In this document: in pieces, positions 6,799 to 13,765 of the stretch
How positions within the stretch are numbered: the stretch's first letter is position 1
How the letters are laid out: each line of letters starts with the position of its first letter
NCBI GenBank assembly: GCA_029226975.1
Contig: JAQXZB010000040.1
Coordinates: 1 to 41,851, forward strand
Source: Clostridiales bacterium
Lineage (GTDB): Bacteria; Bacillota; Clostridia; UBA1381
Reading direction: 5' to 3'
DNA length: 41,851 nt
The notes under the pieces: model-generated
What the model was told of the DNA's origin: nothing
What the model saw: only the letters and a program-made list of their open reading frames with translations
The model's database searches: none
Position numbers and translations under genes: made by a program

Positions 6799-7365
6799 CT
6801 ATATGACAAAATATCTCGCTATATCCGGCAAAAACTCCAATAACCGCTCATACGGCATACCCAAGATACCTTCTGAGAGAAATGATACCATAGACATAAT
6901 CACCCAATATATTACAAATCCTTTAACGCAGCCAAAAATACCGCCAAATATTCTATTCATATGCTTGCTTATTGATATGGAATTAACCCCATTATTCACC
7001 GTCGAGATGATAATACCGCAAATAATCATACATATCATGAATACAAATATCATACATATGACAGTGCCTATGCTGCCAACAATTGCCGATATATCACCGG
7101 GTATTGCGATGCCGTCTGATATGTATTGCAGTGGTACTTTATTTAAGGCGTCCAAAAATCCATCTATTGAAAAATCCGATAAGTTTATGGAGCTTTGAAC
7201 ACGCTCTATGATATTAAATTTTTTTATGAGCATTGCTGACAGCGGCTTTGACACCGCCGCAGCTGTCACAAAGCTTATTACCGTTGATATAAGGCTCCCT
7301 ACGCTTTTTACAAATCCCCTTTTTATTCCTACAAGTCCAAAAATCAGCATAATAATTATATACAT
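6799..7365 (-). CDS. CvpA-like membrane protein
   Basis: A 188-aa integral membrane protein. The N-terminus MYIIIMLIFGLVGIKRGFVKSVGSLISTVISF is typical of CvpA/colicin V production family proteins (a helix, a G-x-KRG-F loop and a second helix). Two further helices lie near residues 95-125 and 140-160. The start is set at 7365, nine bases after GGGAGG; a longer frame to 7413 would overlap the upstream gene. It follows two prepilin-like genes in the same direction. The function of CvpA proteins is not well defined; a membrane-remodelling or secretion accessory role is inference. Confidence 0.65.
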   Translation of the reverse strand: MYIIIMLIFGLVGIKRGFVKSVGSLISTVISFVTAAAVSKPLSAMLIKKFNIIERVQSSINLSDFSIDGFLDALNKVPLQYISDGIAIPGDISAIVGSIGTVICMIFVFMICMIICGIIISTVNNGVNSISISKHMNRIFGGIFGCVKGFVIYWVIMSMVSFLSEGILGMPYERLLEFLPDIARYFVI

Positions 7366-7396
7366 ATGTATCCTCCCTGTTTTACCTGTGCTTTTT

Positions 7397-9421
7397 TTAT
7401 TCCCACTCTTCATTGGTGCAGTTATATTCTATATTGGTTAAAAGACTATAGTTTAAATATGCTCCCGTTGTATCCTTTTCTATGTTATTCCATTCCTCTT
7501 CTGTTCCCTGATAATGAATATATACAGTACTTACATTTCCGTATGTCCAGTTTTTACCCAAATATGTTACCGTTCTTGGTATCCATATATGTATTCCTCC
7601 ATACGGTATACCGTTTAGGTTTCCTATTGCTGCTTCACTCAATGTGGTAAGCCCGTATGGCAAAACCAATTCTCCCCATTGATACCCCCATAAACTGTAT
7701 AATTCTATATTTGGAAGACTGATGCCCTTTTCAAATTTCAGGCCATTATTCATTTTTCCTACGCCTCTGAATGCCCCGCTTATTGAGGTTGTATCTTTAG
7801 GTATAACGGCATTGGTTAAGGTTAATTTTTGACAGTTGTAGAATATCATTTGTGCATTCCCATTGTATCCCAACTTAACATTTGACAGGTCATATTCCGC
7901 TTCCAGTTTGGGGCAATGATAGAATGCTGCACGTCGTATATTGACAACGCTTTCAGGTAATGCATTGGTACTTTGCAAATTAGTACAAGCGGAAAAAGCA
8001 TATTCACCTATTATTTCAAGGCCATCGTTAAACTCCACCGTTTCCAACCCATCACAGCCGGAAAATGCATAAGATATTTCTTTGCACCCTGCTCCAAGTC
8101 TTACGTTTTTAAGGCTTCTGCAAGAGCCGAAATCATAAGGCCATAATTTCGTAACACCGTCCGGAATTTTATATCCTATATTTTCCAGACGTGCACAGTT
8201 TAAAAAAGTATACGCTCCCATCTTTTGAAGACTCTCCGGTAATATGCACTCCGTCATACGACTTCTGCAAAAAAACGCATAATCTCCAAATTCCGTAACG
8301 GTATCGGGTATTTTAATAATAAGAGGCTGATTTACAGAGTCATACAAGGTTATATCTGTTGTGACAGACCCGGAAATTCCCGCGACATTGATTGCGAATG
8401 CGCGCATCCCTATTTTTTTTAAGTGGTCCGGTAATAATACGGTTCCCGTTAAGGCTCTGCAGTTGTAGAAACCGTATTGGGGGATCTCCGAAAGATTTGT
8501 TAGGCCGGACAAGTCAAGGCTCTTTAGGCTTACACAATCATTAAAGCTATATTCTCCTAACAAGGTTATATTCTCCGAGAACTCAACGTTTTCTAAAGCG
8601 CTGCAGTTATTGAATGCATATGCGCCTATCTGAGTTACTTTTTCATTCATTGATAAGCTTACCAGAGAATTGCAATCCTCAAAACAATTTGCGGATATTG
8701 TTTTAATTTCAACTCCGTCAATTGATTTTGGCAATGCCAAGTTTCCCAAAGTGTACACATCATTCACGTCCACCCACGGTGCTATGTAGGATAAGTTACC
8801 GTTTTTGTCGATCTTAAGATTTAACAACGATGCATATTTTGCCGACCAATTTGATGAACCGCCGCTTCCGCTTCCCGATCCACCGATTACCGTAACGTCA
8901 CCCTTTGTAATACTCACTCCGCTATTTCTCGGTGCCAATGTGACTGTATTGGTTCCCTGTCTGCCGGAATGTCCGTAGGTCTTTAAAGATATTGTCACAT
9001 CTATACTTCTCATGTTTTCATCGGTTACATCAAATTTACTGTTTCGCAAATCAGCTTCCATGAGAATTTGTGTGTCTGCATTCTCGGTTCTTTTAATTAC
9101 TCCGTCATCGTCTTCTTTCGCATCTTCGCTCAATGCAATTTCATAGAATATATTATAAGTTTCATGGTTTTGCTCTTGAATAGCCAAAGACATTCCGTCT
9201 TCATCTATCATTATTGCCTTTGCCGACTGTATTTCCCTCCCAAGGTAAAATACCGTCTGTTGATAGGACTCTCTGTATTGTGTTTCCATCTGCGAATCAT
9301 GTGCATTCCCCAATATGAATTTAATAAGCCCAAACGCTGCTCCGGCAATAATCCCTACAATGAAGACAGACACCATGGTTTCCGCTAATGTGAATCCGAC
9401 CTTTATTTTTCTTATTTTCAT
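7397..9421 (-). CDS. prepilin-like N-terminus fused to BspA-type leucine-rich repeats
   Basis: A 674-aa protein. Residues 1-35 carry a class III/type IV prepilin signature: a short basic leader, KVGF at the cleavage point, then TLAE and a hydrophobic helix (TMVSVFIVGIIAGAAFGLI). Residues about 35-190 look like a pseudopilin head ending in a Gly/Ser linker (GGSGSGSGGSS). From about residue 215 to 650 there are more than ten LRR_5/BspA repeats (for example ISANCFEDCNSLVSLSM, IGAYAFNNCSALENVEF). The ATG at 9421 follows GAGGG; ATG 9442 lies inside the previous gene and lacks a site. The protein would need a prepilin peptidase, which is absent from this window. An adhesive pilus-tip or minor-pilin role is inferred. 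Confidence 0.75.
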   Translation of the reverse strand: MKIRKIKVGFTLAETMVSVFIVGIIAGAAFGLIKFILGNAHDSQMETQYRESYQQTVFYLGREIQSAKAIMIDEDGMSLAIQEQNHETYNIFYEIALSEDAKEDDDGVIKRTENADTQILMEADLRNSKFDVTDENMRSIDVTISLKTYGHSGRQGTNTVTLAPRNSGVSITKGDVTVIGGSGSGSGGSSNWSAKYASLLNLKIDKNGNLSYIAPWVDVNDVYTLGNLALPKSIDGVEIKTISANCFEDCNSLVSLSMNEKVTQIGAYAFNNCSALENVEFSENITLLGEYSFNDCVSLKSLDLSGLTNLSEIPQYGFYNCRALTGTVLLPDHLKKIGMRAFAINVAGISGSVTTDITLYDSVNQPLIIKIPDTVTEFGDYAFFCRSRMTECILPESLQKMGAYTFLNCARLENIGYKIPDGVTKLWPYDFGSCRSLKNVRLGAGCKEISYAFSGCDGLETVEFNDGLEIIGEYAFSACTNLQSTNALPESVVNIRRAAFYHCPKLEAEYDLSNVKLGYNGNAQMIFYNCQKLTLTNAVIPKDTTSISGAFRGVGKMNNGLKFEKGISLPNIELYSLWGYQWGELVLPYGLTTLSEAAIGNLNGIPYGGIHIWIPRTVTYLGKNWTYGNVSTVYIHYQGTEEEWNNIEKDTTGAYLNYSLLTNIEYNCTNEEWE

Positions 9422-9434
9422 TTCATTACCCTCT

Positions 9435-9878
9435 TTACTCATGCAAATATAATATTTCGCTCATATGACTCTCTGCTTTTGACAAGTCAATCCTATACAT
9501 ATTGTTTATGCTTTGGTCATATATACCGTCACTGAATACACCGGCTTCAGAATCCTCCGTACACTCTATGCTTTTATCAATATCATTTAACTCACACTTG
9601 CCCTGTCCTACTTTGTACAATGCCACTTCCAATTCGGTATCTGTTTCCAGTTCTTTGATAAAGACATACAAATCATCTTTATTCTTCACTTTCGCTCTGG
9701 CACTTTCCAATACGGATGATAAATACTCATATGTACTTATTACGGTATCTCTCTGCGCATTTATCTTTAATTGTGAACGTGATAAATATATTACGCCTAC
9801 AGTAATACTCATAAGCATTATCGCCGACAATATACACTCAAGAAGCGTAAATCCTTGTTTTTGTTTTTTTATATTCAT
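9435..9878 (-). CDS. type IV prepilin-like protein
   Basis: A 147-aa protein. Its N-terminus, MNIKKQKQGFTLLE followed by CILSAIMLMSITVGVIYL, is a textbook type IV prepilin: basic leader, Gly-Phe cleavage site, Glu at mature position 5 and a hydrophobic helix. The remaining 110 residues form a small soluble head with two Cys. It lies 13 bases upstream of the pilin-LRR fusion, and both may be assembled together. AAGGAAG precedes the ATG. Confidence 0.75.
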   Translation of the reverse strand: MNIKKQKQGFTLLECILSAIMLMSITVGVIYLSRSQLKINAQRDTVISTYEYLSSVLESARAKVKNKDDLYVFIKELETDTELEVALYKVGQGKCELNDIDKSIECTEDSEAGVFSDGIYDQSINNMYRIDLSKAESHMSEILYLHE

Positions 9879-9900
9879 GATACATCTTCCTTTACTGCAA

Positions 9901-10149
9901 TTAAAAACGTCTCAGCTGCTCCGTAAATTTTGAACTGCTCGTATTATTCTCATCCGCTCCGCTTTCTTTTAAAGGGCATAATATTCCAATCCCATTAAGT
10001 AGCCGTGTTCTGCGTTTATCGACTATACTACCGCACTTTACACATCTGCATCTGTATATATGTGATTTGTTAATACAGCCCAAATCACGAATCACTTCGT
10101 AATCCCCATAAATTTTACCGACCTGTATACTTCGCTTTTCTCTTGCCAT
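9901..10149 (-). CDS. zinc-ribbon protein
   Basis: An 82-aa basic protein. IQVGKIYGDYEVIRDLG followed by YRCRCVKCGSIVDKRRTRLL resembles the N-terminal zinc ribbon found in phage and plasmid HNH/AP2-associated proteins; a third Cys lies near residue 58. AAGGAG is ten bases before the ATG. A DNA-binding role is likely from the fold but not shown. Confidence 0.55.
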   Translation of the reverse strand: MAREKRSIQVGKIYGDYEVIRDLGCINKSHIYRCRCVKCGSIVDKRRTRLLNGIGILCPLKESGADENNTSSSKFTEQLRRF

Positions 10150-10167
10150 TTCACACACTCCTTCGGT

Positions 10168-10274
10168 ATTTAATTAAAAATAAATATATAATAAAAATCA
10201 TTTATTTTAATAATTATTTTTTTATTATTTATTTTTTAATAATTATTTTTTTTAATAATTTATATTATATAATC
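10168..10274. other. AT-only tract
   Basis: About 100 bases that are almost entirely A/T, with repeated AATAATTATT words on either strand. It includes the last codons of the 570-aa gene and the leader of the zinc-ribbon gene. It could be an easily melted region or a promoter; no clear -35/-10 pair can be chosen within such sequence. Confidence 0.5.
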
Positions 10275-11964
10275 TCAAAAAGGCTTCTATGGTATTTCGG
10301 GGGACAGATAAGTTATTGTATGTATCACTCATATCCGGCTTCCCATCTACAGGCAGCTCTTTTATGGTTATGTTGTGACAATAATGACATTCAAAGCCTT
10401 CCATGCTTTTTCTGTTCTTCGGAGGTTTATTATTGTCTTTAAATAAGTCCTCAAGACACTCTATCTGGTACTTATAGCAATACACGCTAAACTTAATTGC
10501 TTCGCCGCTATGTGCCACATTGTATATATGCTTTAGCTTCACAACATCCAAATCCGAACAGTTTATGTGATATGTTCCGTTTTCATCTACACACGGATAT
10601 CCAAAGTATCTCAGATATTTTTTCGGCATATTCAGCTTTATTCCGAAATAGTTTTCTATTTCCCATATGCCCTCTTTCATGAGTTCTTCCGGCGCAGAGT
10701 TCAGAATTTTATATAAATGATATAACGATGTTGTTTTCTCCGGGATTAAATACATTCTATCAAACGGACTCAGCCAAGATTCTCCATACTTTTTATGGAT
10801 TTTCTTATTCATGGTCTTTCTGTCAAAAAACAGATTTTTCAAGCTGTTTGATAAACTGTAAAATATCAGCCCTTCGTAAATAAAGCTTCCGAACGGTCCT
10901 GTCTTGTTTGTGATTGTGTACCCTTTTTCAGCAATAGCGTCATGAATCGGCTCCAACCCTCTTTCCTGTGCTTTAGGATTCCATTTCATACCGAATTTGT
11001 TCAAGTGAAAGACAGAAAAAAAGCGAGTACATTTATGTTTCACAGTATCTTTCCTAAACAATACTCCGTAATGAGTCGTAAACGCATATTGCTGCAGTTC
11101 CTGTTGACTCATCATTCCGCTTTGGTTATTGAACGGGATATATTCATAATCACCGAAATTGTTTATCAGTTGTCTTTCAAGGTTCCCGGTTATTTCCCTG
11201 ATTTCTTCTTTTTCTTCCATGCTCATAGCCGATAACTTTATATTTGCCGCATTATTCTCATTGTTTATTTCCGACCAATACGCTTGTGTTCTGTCCCGCA
11301 TTTCAAACACAGGTCCCAACTCATCTTTTAATTTCAGCATTACCTTATCCATGTACCTCTTTGAATTCTCGTCTATGGCATATGTATTTCGAAGAATAAG
11401 TATATGCATCATATCGAAGATATGCTGTATTGCATACTGGTTTAAAAGTCTCTCTGTTTGACGAGGATTTGTAGATACAAAGGTAGTCACATCTCTATCG
11501 TCAAATATGTCTTTTAAATACTCATAACATTCATCTCCATAGCTATCAGTAAAGAGCGCCCTTAACGCTTCCAAACCGAGTTTTGTAAGATAAAAATACT
11601 TTATCTGGTATGAATCGGATGGATACTTGGCTCGGTCTTTTTTTATATCCTTAATATCCCCGTCTGCTTGAATCAGAGTATTTTTATCCGAAGGAGTGTC
11701 TTGTATATCATATTCTGTTTCTTGATATATTTCTTGTTCTTTAAGTCCTTCTGTATTCTTATGTGTTCGGTTACTGTTCGGCTTATTTCTCACTACCTGT
11801 TTTCCTTTTTTTACATAGCCCTTTTTAATCAGCATATCCATTTTGTTATGCATAGATGTTTCTGCTGACGGATAATGCAGTCTTAAAATCGAATATGTTA
11901 ATATCCCGTTTTCGGTCATAAGCTCCAGTGTCTTTTGTGTACTTTTACGCATATGTCTTTCCAT
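10252..11964 (-). CDS. hypothetical protein with winged-helix-like N-terminus
   Basis: A 570-aa protein. Residues 1-60 (STQKTLELMTENGILTYSILRLHYPS, then HNKMDMLIKKGYVKKG) have the shape of a winged helix-turn-helix like that of replication-relaxation or MarR-type domains. It continues with KYFYLTKLGLEALRALF, a typical wing/dimer segment. The rest is soluble and mixed alpha/beta. A CHYC motif lies about 50 residues from the C-terminus. The start follows AAGGTGAT by six bases. It is downstream of the 224- and 185-aa genes and the iteron-like repeats. A replication or partition regulator is possible but only inferred; I do not recognise the family with certainty. Confidence 0.55.
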   Translation of the reverse strand: MERHMRKSTQKTLELMTENGILTYSILRLHYPSAETSMHNKMDMLIKKGYVKKGKQVVRNKPNSNRTHKNTEGLKEQEIYQETEYDIQDTPSDKNTLIQADGDIKDIKKDRAKYPSDSYQIKYFYLTKLGLEALRALFTDSYGDECYEYLKDIFDDRDVTTFVSTNPRQTERLLNQYAIQHIFDMMHILILRNTYAIDENSKRYMDKVMLKLKDELGPVFEMRDRTQAYWSEINNENNAANIKLSAMSMEEKEEIREITGNLERQLINNFGDYEYIPFNNQSGMMSQQELQQYAFTTHYGVLFRKDTVKHKCTRFFSVFHLNKFGMKWNPKAQERGLEPIHDAIAEKGYTITNKTGPFGSFIYEGLIFYSLSNSLKNLFFDRKTMNKKIHKKYGESWLSPFDRMYLIPEKTTSLYHLYKILNSAPEELMKEGIWEIENYFGIKLNMPKKYLRYFGYPCVDENGTYHINCSDLDVVKLKHIYNVAHSGEAIKFSVYCYKYQIECLEDLFKDNNKPPKNRKSMEGFECHYCHNITIKELPVDGKPDMSDTYNNLSVPRNTIEAFLRLYNINY

Positions 11965-12136
11965 TTTTATATCACCTTAAATGTCCTTTTTTTTAATATG
12001 TTTCTGAAAACAGCCTTTTTATACTCGTATTCCAATCCTTGTATAAATTTTTTGGTTTTCAACCCCCGACAAACCGCATAGGTACGCCAAATTTCGCACA
12101 TTCGCTTTAGTGTTTTTTTGCCTTCGGGGCCTCAAT

Positions 12137-12160
12137 GGAAAAAACCCTATAGGTTTTTTT
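12137..12160 (-). terminator. intrinsic terminator after the 224-aa gene
   Basis: AAAAAAACC-TATA-GGGTTTTTT on the minus strand, 19 bases after the stop at 12179. The remaining leader 11965-12136 holds a small GCCCCGAAGGC hairpin and no convincing promoter. Confidence 0.6.
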
Positions 12161-12178
12161 GCCTTTTTGTCCTATTTT

Positions 12179-12853
12179 TTAACGAATTTTTTTGACGCAT
12201 TTTTTTATGCTTTTTAATGTACTTTTATCCATATCTGTATTGACTACCACATAGCATCCACTCGGCACATCATCAGATATATATGACTCTATTTTTATAA
12301 AAGTTTCACACCCGCAATCTGTTGTCGCTAACGCATCTACAACAGCATTTTGAATCTTGTGAATCAAATAATTGTCATTATCAGGTATCAGTGTCAACGG
12401 AATTTTCGACGAATGGACCACTGCATATGTAATTGTCTTTTGTCTCATATCCATCATTCTGAGGGTCTCTCTGTTTTTATTCAGTGTTCTTTGAAGCTTC
12501 AGTGAAAGATTATATTCATTCTTCACAGCTGCCGCTGAGTGTCCCTTCGGAAGATACGGCAGATAGATGTATACCGTATTATCTTCGATGGTTAATCCGA
12601 TGCCCCCTTTATCCTTTGTATATCCTGTAGTGTCACTGTATGCATATGCATTTTTACCGCTGAAATTAAAATCCAATATCAACCGCTGTGCCGAAGCCAC
12701 ATCATATGATATACTTTCTATGTCCTCCGGTCTTATCAGATTTATACGATACCTCATAAGCTTATCTATCTTTTTTTCTGCTGATTGGATAAGCCTTCGG
12801 ATTTCACTTAATGTACTGACAATAAATTGTTCCTCCAATCGTCCAAGTTCCAT
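12179..12853 (-). CDS. hypothetical protein
   Basis: A 224-aa protein. Residues 1-45 form a charged coiled helix (LEEQFIVSTLSEIRRLIQSAEKKIDKLMRYR); residues about 70-120 are beta-rich with KDKGGIGLTIEDNTVYIYLPYLPKG; the C-terminal third is alpha/beta with a Cys pair (TDCGCET). AAGGAGG lies five bases before the ATG. It sits ten bases after the 185-aa gene and probably shares its transcript. No function assigned. Confidence 0.5.
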   Translation of the reverse strand: MELGRLEEQFIVSTLSEIRRLIQSAEKKIDKLMRYRINLIRPEDIESISYDVASAQRLILDFNFSGKNAYAYSDTTGYTKDKGGIGLTIEDNTVYIYLPYLPKGHSAAAVKNEYNLSLKLQRTLNKNRETLRMMDMRQKTITYAVVHSSKIPLTLIPDNDNYLIHKIQNAVVDALATTDCGCETFIKIESYISDDVPSGCYVVVNTDMDKSTLKSIKKCVKKIR

Positions 12854-12863
12854 GCTGTCCTCC

Positions 12864-13421
12864 TTAAAAATTCACAATAGAAAGCGAGTTGTCCGATTTT
12901 AATATACAGTAGCAATCGAACCCATACTTCTTGCATTCCTGACCTTTATCATCATCATTAACCATTGCGATGTGTACAATTTTTTGTTCATATTCATCAT
13001 CAACCGTTCCGCCCAGCACTCTTTTGATATGCGGGAAAACCGTGTTTTCATTGAATTTCTCAATAACAGTCACATCGAACATAACATCATCATTTGTTAT
13101 AATTGCCAACTGCAGCGGGTAACTCAAAGCATTTATGGATCTCACATCCTGCGGCTGAAATGCCGACATAATCCATGCTGACTTCGTAAGAAGACGCTGA
13201 TGTGTCGGGTCCCGTTTTAAGTGGAGATTGTATGTACTGTAGGTATTGGTATTTCCATCATATACCAACTTATGCCTTGATACAAGGTTTTGTAAAGACC
13301 ACTTAATGCTTTCCTCCTCTTTAAACTCTTTTCTATAGAACGCTGTCACCTGATCCTCGTGAACCAAACCGAACTCATTAACAAAATCCAGTATATTGTC
13401 AATCAGCAGATAATGTCTCAT
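12864..13421 (-). CDS. winged-helix protein, possibly DUF5697-like
   Basis: A 185-aa protein. Residues 5-65 (LLIDNILDFVNEFGLVHEDQVTAFY, then SIKWSLQNLVSRHKLVYDGNTNTYS) read as a winged helix; the C-terminal half is alpha/beta with strand patterns LAIITNDDVMFDVTVI and QKIVHIAMVNDDDKGQECKKYG. This layout resembles DUF5697 proteins of Clostridia mobile elements, an assignment made from memory with moderate trust. It is the first gene downstream of the 131-bp tandem repeats and so the natural candidate to bind them. Confidence 0.5.
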   Translation of the reverse strand: MRHYLLIDNILDFVNEFGLVHEDQVTAFYRKEFKEEESIKWSLQNLVSRHKLVYDGNTNTYSTYNLHLKRDPTHQRLLTKSAWIMSAFQPQDVRSINALSYPLQLAIITNDDVMFDVTVIEKFNENTVFPHIKRVLGGTVDDEYEQKIVHIAMVNDDDKGQECKKYGFDCYCILKSDNSLSIVNF

Positions 13422-13456
13422 TTTTTCATATTCCTTTCCTATCGCTTGTAAATTTT

Positions 13457-13762
13457 ACGCGTATTATTTATATTTTTAATACCCCTAAATCGCACATTTA
13501 ATACTCCTAAAACTTTTCTTTACGCGTATTAAATGCCTGTTATGCGCGTATTATTTACCCTTTTAATACTCCTATATGCTAAGCGTTAGGAGTATTATTT
13601 GTATTTTTAATACTCCCAAATCGCACATTTAATACTCCTAAAATTTTTCTCTACGCGTATTAAATGCCTGTTATGCGCGTATTATTTACCCATTTAATAC
13701 TCCCATATATTAAGCGTTAGGAGTATTATCTGTATTTTTATTACCCCTAAATGCTCCTATTT
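13457..13762. repeat. 131-bp tandem repeat with iteron-like words (2.3 copies)
   Basis: The unit starting GTATTATTTA at 13461 recurs at 13592 and again, partially, at 13723, an exact period of 131 bases. Inside it, TTTAATACYCCYA words occur about seven times (near 13475, 13497, 13563, 13606, 13628, 13694 and, altered, 13736), their reverse TTAGGAGTATTA twice (13586, 13717) and GCGTATTA five times. This is the whole intergenic stretch between VirB4 and the 185-aa winged-helix gene. Iteron origin, centromere or repressor array are all possible. Confidence 0.8.
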
Positions 13763-13765
13763 TTC

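Noticed and set aside
13457-13762. CRISPR array
   Set aside because: The 131-bp tandem units are almost identical throughout, without a short repeat/variable spacer alternation, and no cas gene is present.
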